Below the pieces are notes generated by a model, which was given only the letters and a program-made list of their open reading frames with translations, had not been told where the DNA came from and ran no database searches. DNA of 64,000 nucleotides from contig JACPZP010000131.1 in NCBI GenBank assembly GCA_016195405.1, positions 1-64,000 on the forward strand, written 5' to 3'. Position 1 is the first letter of the stretch, and every line of letters begins with the position of its first letter. Origin of the DNA: Planctomycetota bacterium (GTDB taxonomy: Bacteria; Planctomycetota; Planctomycetia; Gemmatales; Gemmataceae). Positions 36,008 to 44,202 of the stretch are shown here, in pieces. The position numbers and the translations under genes are program-made.

Positions 36008-36030
36008 GGTCCGGCTCGGCTCGCCGGACC
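36008..36030. repeat. GC-rich palindromic repeat upstream of the WD40 array
   Basis: GGTCCGGC (36008-36015), loop TCGGCTC, GCCGGACC (36023-36030) is a perfect 8-bp hairpin, followed by a degenerate echo (GTCGGACCTAC). A second small hairpin (GCCCCAACGGGGC) lies about 20 bases before it. Together they fill most of the 206-bp gap 35868-36073, in which no gene is seen. Confidence 0.55.
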
Positions 36031-36073
36031 TACGGGGTGTCGGACCTACAAGGCGCCGGATGCACGGGAAATG

Positions 36074-37177
36074 TTATTTCCCGGCATCGGTGTAGCGTTT
36101 CTTGACCGTCGCCAGAAACTTGCGGCACGCTTCTTCCGAATCTCCGGCGTTGGAGGCGACCGCGGCGGCCATGTTCTTTGACGGCCAGTAGACGTAACCG
36201 GCAACCGACCATTTGCTTTTGCCGATGGACGCGACTTCGTCCTTCCTGGGCCCGGGAGGCAACTCTTGGTAGCGTTTGGCGGTGTCTTCCTTGAGCAGCT
36301 TGTCGTAGCCGCGCGCGGCCGCGAGTTCGTGGGCGGCGAACTTCGCCAGATCTCGAATGGAGCAGTGGACGTTAGCCGGGGCAGCCATGATCAACTCCGC
36401 GGGCATTTCAAGTGGGGCCGCCTCGTAGTCGGCGTCCTTCTTGAAATACATCACGGGTTCGTTGGGCCGGCCTTGGGTTCGTGGTCGGCCAAACCCTGAT
36501 TTCGTCATGCCTAACGGCTTAAAAATCTCCGCCTGCACGAGGTTTTCCCAGGTACGCCCTGTGCGCCGCGCTGTGATCTCGGCGGCCACGAAAAAGCCGG
36601 CGTTCGAAAAATACTCGTCGCCCGGCCTGGCGATTGGCTTGTCCACGAGCACATACTGCAGGAACCGAGCCCGCCGGTCGGCGATGCTCCCCTTCTTTTC
36701 AAAAAGCTCCGGCGTGGTGCTCGGGTCGACGTCTCGATACGGCCCCATAGCGGCTTTGCCGGCCAGGAGGAGGTCCATCGTCACGTTGCGGTATTCGTCC
36801 CGAATCTTGAAGTTCGGCAGGGCCTCGCCAATTTTCGTGTCGAAGCTGAGTTTGCCCGAGTCGATGACGCGGCAGATCATGACGCTGGTGACCCGCCGCG
36901 TGCACAAGTTGATCATGAAGCGGTCGTCGAGCGTCACCGGGTTGTTTTTCTTTTTGCCGAGTTCCCGGATGCCGGCGGCGCCTTCCGCGATGATTTGATC
37001 GCCCTTGACGACGGCGCCGACCATGGCGGGCAGGTTGTACTCTTTGCGCAGCTCTTCAAGCAACTCGCGTAAGTCGGCGGGTTTTTCCTTGTCCTTGACT
37101 TGGGCCGCTGAAACGCTGGTTGCCGCCAACATCGCAAGGAGAACGATCGAGGGCAAGGTTGCATGGCGCGTGAACAT
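36074..37177 (-). CDS. Serine hydrolase (class C beta-lactamase fold) with lost catalytic residues
   Basis: 367 aa with a signal peptide (LPSIVLLAMLAATSVSAAQ). The fold of class C beta-lactamase/penicillin-binding-protein relatives is recognisable: LPAMVGAVVKGDQIIAEGAA, then the helix ending VIDSGKLSFDTKIGEALPNF, PGDEYFSNAGFFVAAEITAR and IFKPLGMTKSGFG. Aligned without gaps to the usual FRIGSVTK helix, this protein reads FMINLCTR, so the nucleophile Ser is Leu and the Lys is Arg. The Tyr of the YSN motif is Phe. All three catalytic positions are therefore changed and hydrolysis by the normal mechanism is not expected. A binding or regulatory pseudoenzyme is the likely role. Confidence 0.8.
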   Translation of the reverse strand: MFTRHATLPSIVLLAMLAATSVSAAQVKDKEKPADLRELLEELRKEYNLPAMVGAVVKGDQIIAEGAAGIRELGKKKNNPVTLDDRFMINLCTRRVTSVMICRVIDSGKLSFDTKIGEALPNFKIRDEYRNVTMDLLLAGKAAMGPYRDVDPSTTPELFEKKGSIADRRARFLQYVLVDKPIARPGDEYFSNAGFFVAAEITARRTGRTWENLVQAEIFKPLGMTKSGFGRPRTQGRPNEPVMYFKKDADYEAAPLEMPAELIMAAPANVHCSIRDLAKFAAHELAAARGYDKLLKEDTAKRYQELPPGPRKDEVASIGKSKWSVAGYVYWPSKNMAAAVASNAGDSEEACRKFLATVKKRYTDAGK

Positions 37178-37222
37178 TCTGCGCCTCCAGAAGGATGCCA
37201 GCCTCGGATGTGAATTATCTTA

Positions 37223-37879
37223 TTAGCCGGCCGATTCGCCGGCGGCGAAGACTTCGGAAACATCGACTGCGAAACCGCGTAAGAACGCTGAAGTCGCCTC
37301 GTCGCCGGACTTGAACTTCCCGTGCTCCTTGTAGCGGCCGCCGCTAAGCGTCAGAACTATAATTGTCGCCTTTTCCGGATCGATAATCCAGTATTCGCTG
37401 ATTTTGGCCTTGGCATAGGCTCTGCGCTTTTCCTCTAGATCGCGTTTGCGATTCTCGCTGCCTGGGCTGACGATTTCCATGACGAGATCGGCGCCTCGGG
37501 GCGGCTTGTGTGGATCCTTGAGTCGACCGGGCTTAAGGTAAACAATGTCTGGTTCCCGCATTTGCAGCTCCCAGAGACGTACAGGCATCGGTGCAAGGAA
37601 CACATTTCCGAGCCCGCGTTCCGTTACGAAGGGATACAGTTTGCGGTAAAGAAAACCAACGATTCCCTGATGAAACGGATCGGGCATCGGCAGAAACTCC
37701 AGGAACCCATCGACCAACTCGATCATGTAGTTTTCGCTCTTGATCTCCAAGTCGAGATATTCCTCCTCGGTCCACATCCCCTGTGGCGGATAGAGAAGCG
37801 CCAGTTTCCATGCTGGTTGGCCGCGCCCGTTCTTGCGCGGCGGAGTGAGGCGTTCCGAGGAGTACATATAGGTTGCCAT
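37223..37879 (-). CDS. Uma2 family (DUF820) putative restriction-like endonuclease
   Basis: 218 aa. Uma2 landmarks are seen: an N-terminal MWTEEEYLDLEIKSENYMIE followed by LVDGFLEFLPMPDPFHQ, then the nuclease core MREPDIVYLKPGRLKDP, ADLVMEIVSPGSENRKRDLE and EKRRAYAKAKISEYWIIDPE. The Asp of EPD, Glu of VMEIV and Lys of EEKRR are the probable PD-(D/E)XK residues. The N-terminal 35 residues precede the usual family start and include a basic linker. It sits 12 bp downstream of a sugar isomerase gene on the same strand. The biological role of Uma2 proteins is unknown; defence or repeat-related functions are speculative. Confidence 0.85.
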   Translation of the reverse strand: MATYMYSSERLTPPRKNGRGQPAWKLALLYPPQGMWTEEEYLDLEIKSENYMIELVDGFLEFLPMPDPFHQGIVGFLYRKLYPFVTERGLGNVFLAPMPVRLWELQMREPDIVYLKPGRLKDPHKPPRGADLVMEIVSPGSENRKRDLEEKRRAYAKAKISEYWIIDPEKATIIVLTLSGGRYKEHGKFKSGDEATSAFLRGFAVDVSEVFAAGESAG

Positions 37880-37891
37880 GGCCGCTCCTTG

Positions 37892-38806
37892 TCAGACAGC
37901 ATATTTGCGGCGCAGTTTATCAAGAAACTGTTTCGATTGCGCGGTGACTTCCCAAGCGTTGGGCCAGAAACAGAGATCGACGCACCACCAATCGTCGGGA
38001 ACGCCGCAGTCCATGAGGGCCGGGGCGAGCTTTTCGAAATCGAGCTTGCCGGTGCCGAATGGATTGTGGGTGCTGGTGTTGTGCTCGTTGAGGCTGCCGT
38101 CGGAATCGATGAGGTGGAGATGGGTGATTTTGCCCTTGAGCTTTTGCAGGAGTTCAAGTGCACCGCCGGGGAGCGTTTCCTTGGCGCCGATCTGGTTGGC
38201 GCCGACCGTGGCGCACATATGGGCGTGGCAGGTGTCGTAGAGGACGCCGAAGTTCGGGTTGCCCTTTGAGCGAACGGCGTCAACCAGAGCGACGATCTCC
38301 GAGGGTTTGTTGATCGGGAAGCCGGGCTCGAATTCCCAGCAGATGTTGATGCCGCGCCCGGCCGCCAGCTTCGAGCAGAGATCGAAGGCGCGCAAGCAGC
38401 GGTCGAAAATCACTTTCGAGTCGATGCCTGATTCCTTGATGCGCGTGATCGGTTCAACGGTGTCGACGCGGATGAGGTTGATGCCGAGGTCTTCGGCGAA
38501 GAAAACATTCTTGGCGAAAGCGGCGATGTACGGCCCCTGGTCTTCGACGCTCCACAATTTCTGCGACCACAAATCGGCGGCGAGGGCGGAGAATTCGAGA
38601 TTATGGTCCTTGACGAGCTTCCGCAGCTCTTGCCGTTTCGCCTTGGTGTCGCAAGTATCGGGACCAGGGTGCGGGTTGAAACCACCAAGCTCGACGCCTT
38701 CGTAGCCTAGATGGGACAGCTTGTGGACCAGCTCATGAAAGTCGTTGGTCGGCGTTTCCTGGTTGAAGATGTAAGCCCAGCTACCGATGGAGAGACGGCG
38801 TTTCAT
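37892..38806 (-). CDS. Sugar phosphate isomerase/epimerase (AP endonuclease 2-like TIM barrel)
   Basis: 304 aa. The barrel starts with KRRLSIGSWAYIFNQETP and LGYEGVELGGFNPHPG, typical of xylose-isomerase-like TIM-barrel proteins. Probable metal ligands are seen in order: Glu in NICWEFEPGFPIN, Asp and His in LYDTCHAHM, His in THLHLIDSDGSLNEHNT, and a C-terminal Asp region. There is no signal peptide, so it is cytoplasmic. Family members isomerise ketoses or act in inositol breakdown. The next gene upstream is a cupin resembling mannose-6-phosphate isomerases, so a small sugar-handling unit is possible, although a palindromic repeat lies between them. Confidence 0.85.
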   Translation of the reverse strand: MKRRLSIGSWAYIFNQETPTNDFHELVHKLSHLGYEGVELGGFNPHPGPDTCDTKAKRQELRKLVKDHNLEFSALAADLWSQKLWSVEDQGPYIAAFAKNVFFAEDLGINLIRVDTVEPITRIKESGIDSKVIFDRCLRAFDLCSKLAAGRGINICWEFEPGFPINKPSEIVALVDAVRSKGNPNFGVLYDTCHAHMCATVGANQIGAKETLPGGALELLQKLKGKITHLHLIDSDGSLNEHNTSTHNPFGTGKLDFEKLAPALMDCGVPDDWWCVDLCFWPNAWEVTAQSKQFLDKLRRKYAV

Positions 38807-38835
38807 GGTGAATTCCTCAATTGATGTGCGTGTTA

Positions 38836-38919
38836 TTTAGCCGGGAGCCAGAGGCGAGCGCGGGCTGCGTGCACGCAGATTGATGCCGCGTCCGCGCTCG
38901 CCGTTGGCTCGCGGCTAAA
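38836..38919. repeat. 84-bp palindromic element (TTTAGCCGSGAGCC family)
   Basis: The left arm TTTAGCCGGGAGCCAGAGGC with its GAGCGCGGG end (38836-38864) is the inverse of CCGCGCTCGCCGTTGGCTCG plus CGGCTAAA (38892-38919), with few mismatches. A perfect inner palindrome CTGCGTGCACGCAG lies at 38865-38878. A single arm of the same sequence occurs at 49812-49840. It fills most of the 118-bp gap between the cupin and isomerase genes; no gene lies in it. Confidence 0.7.
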
Positions 38920-38924
38920 CGCGG

Positions 38925-40346
38925 CTAAACGGGACTGCGCGGTTTCTTATAGTCCCCAAGATTTGGCGCCAGCGGGTTCGTGCCGGGGCCGAAATAACGT
39001 AAGGTCACGAGCGGCTCGGTGCCGGTGTTGTCAAAGATGATGCCGTTTCTGGCGGCTTCGAAGCTGACGAATACCTCGTCCTCGGTGAGCTGGCCGAAGC
39101 GGATCATGGCGGGCGTGTGCAGGCGGTGCTTGCCGATCCAGCCGCTGCCCTGGACGGCGATGAGGCCGTAGGCGCCGTTATCGCGAACGGTGACCTTGGC
39201 GCCGGGCATGACGGTCAGCTCCTTGGCTGTGAAGAGTTCCTCGCCGGCGATCTTGCCGTAGACGACCCATTTGTCGACGTAACCTTGCTCCGGACCGCCG
39301 GCAACGGCGATCGGCTCCAGGTAGTGATTGTCCTTGAAATTGGGGTCGAGGTTGCCAGACCAATCGAGCTGATCGACCAGGTAGTCGAGATCGTGATAAT
39401 GCTCTTTGGGCACGTCCTTGACGAGCAATTCCCACGGAACCGGCCGGCCTTCGACCAGCGACTGGTACATGGCGAAGACGTCGGAACCCCACTGCGGCTC
39501 GTAGGTCACGAGCGAGCCGGGAGCGTGCAGCATGCAAGGCGGCACCAACCAGCCGGTGCCAGGCTGGAGGCGGTATGCACGGCTCAAATTGAGAATGCCG
39601 TTGTCGCCTTCGTTCCAACGTTCCAGACAGCGGCGGATATCAGCCTTGGTCGTCCCCGGCTCCAGGCCAAAGAACGTAAAGGGGAAATTGTTGCCCGTGT
39701 AATTGAGTTGCGGCGGGAAGTAGTACGATTCGGGCTTGCCCTGCTGGCCGACCAACGCCGCCTGGACGTTACTCTGATGCAGGTGATGGGGAATCGGCCC
39801 CATGTTGTCGAAGAACTTGCTGTAGACGGGCCAGCGTTGGTATTTCTTCCAGATTTCAGGACCAATCAGCCGCTCGCCATCCAACTCGATGGCTTCCTTC
39901 AACGTGAAAGCTCTCGCGCCGTTGTAAACCACATAGCTCAGGCCCTCGTCGGGCGGCGCGCCTGCGTTGGCGGCGGTTGTGGTTGACGAAAACCAGCGTT
40001 CGTCGATGCCGCCCCGGTTGGCCCCCAGTGCATAGAGGTCTTGAGCCGCGAGCTTGAGGCGTCGTCCGGGCATAAGGAATGAGCGCGGCACCCAGGTTGG
40101 GGCAAGGCGCAGGATCCCGGCACTGGCGGAAAGGGCCTGTTTAATTAAGGTCGGACTCGTCTTTTCCGCTGCTACGACTCTTGGTTTGGCTTTGGCTGGA
40201 GCGTGCCGACTGGAGGCGCGCCGGCTTTGCGCGTTTCGGCTTTGCGCAACTCGGCTCTGCGGATGTCGATTTGACGCATGGCGGCTTGGGGTATGCCGAC
40301 TCGGCGTATGTCGGCTCGGAGCGGGTTTGTGGGGTTTCTTCGCCAT
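38925..40346 (-). CDS. Cupin protein resembling mannose-6-phosphate isomerase, with Ser/Arg repeat leader
   Basis: 473 aa from ATG 40346, with GGAGGAAT upstream. Residues 10-49 are eight pentapeptides of the form xSRHx (PSRHT, PSRHA, QSRNA), encoded by a 15-bp DNA repeat. After a basic linker comes a globular part with cupin/ManA-like features: YNGARAFTLKEAIELDG, IPHHLHQSNVQAALVG, metal-site-like PCMLHAPGSLVTYEPQWGSD, and a C-terminal strand region VTVRDNGAYGLIAVQGSGWI. Such proteins often bind or isomerise sugars via a metal. The positively charged leader could bind RNA, DNA or a membrane. It is likely cotranscribed with, but separated by a palindrome from, the sugar isomerase gene. Confidence 0.75.
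   Translation of the reverse strand: MAKKPHKPAPSRHTPSRHTPSRHASNRHPQSRVAQSRNAQSRRASSRHAPAKAKPRVVAAEKTSPTLIKQALSASAGILRLAPTWVPRSFLMPGRRLKLAAQDLYALGANRGGIDERWFSSTTTAANAGAPPDEGLSYVVYNGARAFTLKEAIELDGERLIGPEIWKKYQRWPVYSKFFDNMGPIPHHLHQSNVQAALVGQQGKPESYYFPPQLNYTGNNFPFTFFGLEPGTTKADIRRCLERWNEGDNGILNLSRAYRLQPGTGWLVPPCMLHAPGSLVTYEPQWGSDVFAMYQSLVEGRPVPWELLVKDVPKEHYHDLDYLVDQLDWSGNLDPNFKDNHYLEPIAVAGGPEQGYVDKWVVYGKIAGEELFTAKELTVMPGAKVTVRDNGAYGLIAVQGSGWIGKHRLHTPAMIRFGQLTEDEVFVSFEAARNGIIFDNTGTEPLVTLRYFGPGTNPLAPNLGDYKKPRSPV
40200..40319 (-). repeat. 15-bp tandem repeat encoding Ser/Arg pentapeptides
   Basis: Eight consecutive 15-bp units inside the cupin gene encode PSRHT, PSRHT, PSRHA, SNRHP, QSRVA, QSRNA, QSRRA and SSRHA. 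The units are diverged enough to suggest age, but the Ser-Arg core is retained in most. Confidence 0.8.
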
Positions 40347-40637
40347 ACCTATAGATTCCTCCAACCGAAGACGGTGCGCTAGTGTAATTTTGTTTATATA
40401 TCGATGCCAGTTCGTATTGACCCCGCCCATGTGCTTCTGGAAAAATGAGATACGGTTTTTCTACCAAAAAGCACCGGGAAACTTGTTAATCTTTGAGAAA
40501 AATTCGCAAGATCAAGAACTCATCCTTAATGAGCCTGTCCTAAGCTTTTGCAATTGCTTCGCGCAACCAAGCTGCGACGACAAACGCCGAAGGTTGTTGG
40601 AGAAAAGTCTTTAGGTCGGCAAGTGGAAAGGGAATGT

Positions 40638-41036
40638 ATGTTAGAAGTGCGTGCAAGTGGAGCATTTCGCCCCCGAATGGTTTTTGCCTACGTCGATTCC
40701 GCTCATGCCGCTCACTGCGGCCGTTTTTTCCGGCGCCATGGCTGGGAAGTGCATTTGGTGGCAGATGGATCGCAGGTGCACCGGCTGGTCGAATGCGTCG
40801 GTCCCAGCGTCTTGGTGGTGGACACGGCACTGATCGAAGACGCCGGTTTGCAGGCATGGCGCCCTTGGCTGCTCGAGCAGGGCGGCCTCAAAGTGATCTT
40901 GATGGCATCGGAATGCACGTCGGAGACGCGCCGGCTTCAAGAAGCGATCTTTGCCACGGCCCTGTTTGCACGGGACGATGCAATCGAATCGCTGGGCGCA
41001 GCGCTCTTGGGCGAGCCGCTGGCCGAAGCGGTTTAG
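40638..41036 (+). CDS. Stand-alone receiver-like domain protein
   Basis: 132 aa from ATG 40638, with AAGGGA upstream; the open frame extends earlier (40548) but without an obvious ribosome site. The pattern fits a response-regulator receiver: strand 1 MVFAYVDSAHAAHC with one acidic residue (Asp20), strand 3 PSVLVVDTALIEDAG with the candidate phosphoacceptor Asp62, then GLKVILMASECTSE. The usual Lys of the last strand is not evident; the segment reads ATALFARDDAIESL. It has no output domain and no kinase next to it. It lies alone between divergent genes, so its partner is unknown. It may be a single-domain or inactive receiver. Confidence 0.55.
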   Translation: MLEVRASGAFRPRMVFAYVDSAHAAHCGRFFRRHGWEVHLVADGSQVHRLVECVGPSVLVVDTALIEDAGLQAWRPWLLEQGGLKVILMASECTSETRRLQEAIFATALFARDDAIESLGAALLGEPLAEAV

Positions 41037-41087
41037 ATTGATCCAATCCGAGCATTGGAGCGAGCGCGAAACGGCAAGCGGTCGCGC

Positions 41088-41552
41088 TTACACTTCGAAG
41101 ATGCACTCGATCTCCACGGGAATATCGTTGGGAAGCGACCCCATGCCGACGGCGCTTCGGGCCCCGACACCGGCATCCTCGCCGAAAACCTGGGCCATCA
41201 ACTCCGAAAAGCCGTTGATGACTTGCGGATGATCGGTAAAGTCAGGGGCGGCGTTGACCATGCCAAGCGTCTTGACGAGGCGTTTCACTTTGTCGAGCGA
41301 GCCGAGCGTATTCCGGACCGTAGCCAGGATATTGATGCCGACGAGGCGCGCCGATTCCATTCCCTGTTCGACGCTTAGCCGCGCTCCCACCTTGCCTATG
41401 AGCGGATCCTTGCCGTCGATTTTGCCCGGTCCATGCCCGGAGACGTAGAGCATGTTGCCGACCTGCACCGCCGTCCGGTACTTGGCCACCGGCTTGGGCG
41501 GCGCGGGCAGCGTAATGTTAAGTTCCTTCAATCGTGTTTCCGCCGTCGCCAT
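41088..41552 (-). CDS. RidA family protein (YjgF/YER057c/UK114)
   Basis: 154 aa from ATG 41552, which has GAGAGG upstream; a longer frame to 41627 passes through a repeat hairpin and is not used. Family features are KYRTAVQVGNMLYVSGHGPG, VGINILATVRNTLGSLDKVK, and the C-terminal GARSAVGMGSLPNDIPVEIE. The loop with Arg in GARSAVG is the catalytic arginine position of enamine/imine deaminases. It is slightly longer than typical RidA (about 130 aa) owing to insertions near GKIDGKDPLIGKVGARLSVE, resembling the YjgF-like group common in planctomycetes. The role is hydrolysis of reactive enamines or a related ligand-binding function. Confidence 0.88.
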   Translation of the reverse strand: MATAETRLKELNITLPAPPKPVAKYRTAVQVGNMLYVSGHGPGKIDGKDPLIGKVGARLSVEQGMESARLVGINILATVRNTLGSLDKVKRLVKTLGMVNAAPDFTDHPQVINGFSELMAQVFGEDAGVGARSAVGMGSLPNDIPVEIECIFEV

Positions 41553-41593
41553 GGGCACACCTCTCCTGTGTTTGAATTTGGTTGAAATCCAAG

Positions 41594-41621
41594 CCCACGG
41601 ATGAGGCTTCGAATCCGTGGG
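41594..41621 (-). repeat. Covarying hairpin repeat, copy 1
   Basis: CCCACGGAT (41594-41602), loop GAGGCTTCGA, ATCCGTGGG (41613-41621) forms a perfect 9-bp stem flanked by CCAAG. It is the same hairpin family as 44086-44114, 52017-52052, 56519-56594 and 60117-60191, but with a different stem sequence that still pairs. It sits in the leader of the RidA gene. Confidence 0.7.
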
Positions 41622-41688
41622 GGTCATGCGCGAGGATCACGCAAACTCGTAGTCTACAACGGCGCTTTTGGCGGTCAAGCAACCGTCC

Positions 41689-41762
41689 AAAAACAAAAAG
41701 AGATCGAGATCACCGGACGACAGGAGGGGGGTAGATTCCTGCCCCAGGCATGATCTCGATCT
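41689..41762 (-). terminator. Terminator of the FadB/FadJ-like gene
   Basis: On the minus strand AGATCGAGATCA (41762-41751) pairs with TGATCTCGATCT (41712-41701) over a 38-base loop rich in G and C, followed immediately by CTTTTTGTTTTT (41700-41689). This is a long-stem intrinsic terminator about 160 bases after the stop at 41924. The remainder of the gap 41628-41923 shows no gene. Confidence 0.65.
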
Positions 41763-41923
41763 GGTTCGATGGCTGATTTAGTGAATCGGCGTTTCCCTCC
41801 GGAAATGGAAGCGGCACGGCGCTAGCGGAGATTGGAATGGGTCGCCAGTCGCCGGCAAGAATCGATAACTGCCGAATCAGATGGCTGCTATTGTAAAGAG
41901 AATGCCTTGGTCCGGCGAGGCAA

Positions 41924-44053
41924 TCACGAAATCATCTTCTGTAAACCGTCACAGGGCGCATAACGCGGGCCCAAGGCATCGGCCAGTTCGTCCAACGCAG
42001 TCATCGTCTCCTCAACGCCGGTGTGCCGTGCGAAGCGAAACGGGCCGCCCCGGTGCGGCGCCCAGCCGGCATGCACCAGCGCGCGATCAAGTTCGTCCGG
42101 GCCGGGGGAACGGCCCTCACGGATGCAATGGGCCGCCTCATTGACCATCATCCAAACAAGCCGCCGTTTGATTTGGCTTCGTTGCTCGGCCACGGGCGTC
42201 GCGTCGATCTGGTGCGGCGCGGCGACGTGCGATTCGGCGCGCAACTGGGCCACCAAAGCGGCGTGCGGCTTCCGTTTGCGGCCCTTGTATTGATAGAATC
42301 CGATCCGCGACTTCTGCCCCAGCCAACGATTCTCGACCATCCACGCGAACAGCGGATCGACGGCCAAGCGCGAGGCCAATGTTGCTTCCAAACTTTGCGC
42401 GAGTTGAGCAGCTACGTCAAGTCCCAATTCGTCCAACTGCTCGAGCGGCCCGCGTGCCATTCCAAAGAAAACCATGGTTTCGTCGATGCGCTGCGGCTGA
42501 AAGCCTTCGCGGATCAAGAGCACTGCTTCATTCCAATACGGAAACAACAGACGGTGCACGAGGTTTCCGGGAAGATCGGGCACCAGCTGCGGCACGCGGC
42601 CTAATGAGATCACGAAATCGCTCAGCCTGCGGCGAGCGCGTTCGTTCGTTTGCGTCGTTGCCACGATCTCCACCAAGGGGCGCCGGCCTGAAGCGTCCAT
42701 CAAGCGCAGGCCTGCCGCCCGTTCGGGTCTCTTCATGCATTCCTGCAGCTCGGCGATGCTTGACGTACCTCGCGTGAAGGCGACGATCGCATCGGGCGAA
42801 ATCTGCTTCTCCATTTCCCGGTACAGCGTCTGTCGGGCATCCCGGACACATTCGGAGGCGTCGAGGACCAAGTCGACTTCGTCAAATTCGCGCCACGCGC
42901 TGGTGCCATGAATTTTGCTCAAGTGCGTCATCATCTCTTCGCGGCTCATGAGACCTTTCGCGACTTCCTGCTGGAACAGGGCCATCATGCCAAACGATGC
43001 CAATCCAAGGGCAAGCTCGTTCGACTCCCGAATGATGACTTGGCAGCCATGCGTGACGGCTAGATGCGTCCAGGCCGCGCCCAGGTCGCCGGCGCCGAGG
43101 ACTCCGATCTTGCGAATGGTCCGTTTGGAGTCGACGTCCGTGTGCGCCAGGCGCAGCGCGGCGCGACCGAGCTGAAGACGAAGCAGATTTCTAAACGCTT
43201 CGGTCTGTGACAACTCGCCAAGCGCCTCGGTCTCGCGGTTTAAGCCGGCTTCCAGGCCGCGCTTCAGGCCGAAGCGAACGGTTTCCAGGCATGCCCAGGG
43301 AGCGGGCAAATCCTCCGGCAAACGCCTACGCAAAAGCCGGTCGGTGCCGCGGTAAATCAACCAACGACCGAACGGGTTCGACTCGATAAGCCGCTGCCGC
43401 GTGGTGCGCCGTGGAAGCTTGCCCAACGAGCGCTTGGATGCACTCGATACGAACGTCCGCGGCGGCTCGTCGCCGGACGTCGCAAGCTCATCGACCAGGC
43501 CCCACGCCTTCGCTTCGGTTGCGGAAAGCTGCCGCGAGCCTAAGAGCATCATGAGGCCACGTTCCAACCCAACGCAGCGCGGCAGTCGCTGCGTTCCACC
43601 CCACGCCGGCAGAAGGCCGATGTCGACTTCGGTAGAGCCGATTTGCGTGGAACCGTTCGTCAGGGCGACGCGATAGTCGCAGGCCAGGGCCAGGTCCAAG
43701 CCCGCGCCGAGACATGCTCCGGAAATGAGCGCGACGCTGGGAATTGGCAGGTTAACCAACCGGTCGCAAAGGCGTTGGCCGCGCTGGGAAAGCGCGACGA
43801 AGTCATCGGACCTCGCCAATTCGGCCCAATGATTGAAATCGATTCCATGGCAAAAGCTGGCGGGTTTGCTCGATCGCAACATCAGCAAACGAAATTGGCT
43901 GCTCCTTGCGACCGCGTCCAAGGCGCGTTCCAACTCGTCAAGGACGGCGGGTTTGAGCAGGTTGAGGTCGCTGCCGAGAACGTCGAGAACAAGGTCCGCG
44001 ACGCCATCGGCCAGCTGGTTCACCCACAGGTTGTCCGCCTGTAAAAATGCCAT
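41924..44053 (-). CDS. FadB/FadJ-like enoyl-CoA hydratase/3-hydroxyacyl-CoA dehydrogenase fusion, divergent
   Basis: 709 aa. The N-terminal crotonase domain (about 15-250) has the CoA and oxyanion motifs ISGACLGAGLDLALACDY and GSTEVDIGLLPAWGGTQRL. The second catalytic Glu (in STEV) is kept but the first is Asp (LDLALA instead of CELALA). The NAD domain begins KIGVLGAGDLGAAW (about 315). In the dehydrogenase active site the usual GMHFFNPVHRMPLVE aligns without gaps to GLRLMDASGRRPLVE, so the catalytic His is Arg, and the Asn of PGFxxNR is His (PGNLVHR). The C-terminal domain is otherwise complete. It may keep hydratase-like activity only, or use CoA thioesters differently. Confidence 0.8.
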   Translation of the reverse strand: MAFLQADNLWVNQLADGVADLVLDVLGSDLNLLKPAVLDELERALDAVARSSQFRLLMLRSSKPASFCHGIDFNHWAELARSDDFVALSQRGQRLCDRLVNLPIPSVALISGACLGAGLDLALACDYRVALTNGSTQIGSTEVDIGLLPAWGGTQRLPRCVGLERGLMMLLGSRQLSATEAKAWGLVDELATSGDEPPRTFVSSASKRSLGKLPRRTTRQRLIESNPFGRWLIYRGTDRLLRRRLPEDLPAPWACLETVRFGLKRGLEAGLNRETEALGELSQTEAFRNLLRLQLGRAALRLAHTDVDSKRTIRKIGVLGAGDLGAAWTHLAVTHGCQVIIRESNELALGLASFGMMALFQQEVAKGLMSREEMMTHLSKIHGTSAWREFDEVDLVLDASECVRDARQTLYREMEKQISPDAIVAFTRGTSSIAELQECMKRPERAAGLRLMDASGRRPLVEIVATTQTNERARRRLSDFVISLGRVPQLVPDLPGNLVHRLLFPYWNEAVLLIREGFQPQRIDETMVFFGMARGPLEQLDELGLDVAAQLAQSLEATLASRLAVDPLFAWMVENRWLGQKSRIGFYQYKGRKRKPHAALVAQLRAESHVAAPHQIDATPVAEQRSQIKRRLVWMMVNEAAHCIREGRSPGPDELDRALVHAGWAPHRGGPFRFARHTGVEETMTALDELADALGPRYAPCDGLQKMIS

Positions 44054-44085
44054 GTGCGAAAAAAAAATGCCCTATGCGGTCCAAG

Positions 44086-44114
44086 CCCGCAGATGAGCGC
44101 AGCGAATCTGCGGG
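44086..44114 (-). repeat. Covarying hairpin repeat, copy 2
   Basis: CCCGCAGAT (44086-44094), loop GAGCGCAGCGA, ATCTGCGGG (44106-44114): a perfect 9-bp stem. The 27-nt core is identical to that at 60123-60149. It lies in the divergent region between the FadB-like gene and purC. Confidence 0.75.
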
Positions 44115-44202
44115 TAATACCAAAGATCAACTTCCATCGCAACTTGGCTTACCCTATAAAATGTCCCGGACCACAACCAGTTTCCCTGGTGGAGCAATGA
44201 CG

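Noticed and set aside
40200-40319. Short tandem repeats that might be a CRISPR array
   Set aside because: Units are 15 bp, contiguous without spacers and in frame with a protein, so they are a coding minisatellite.
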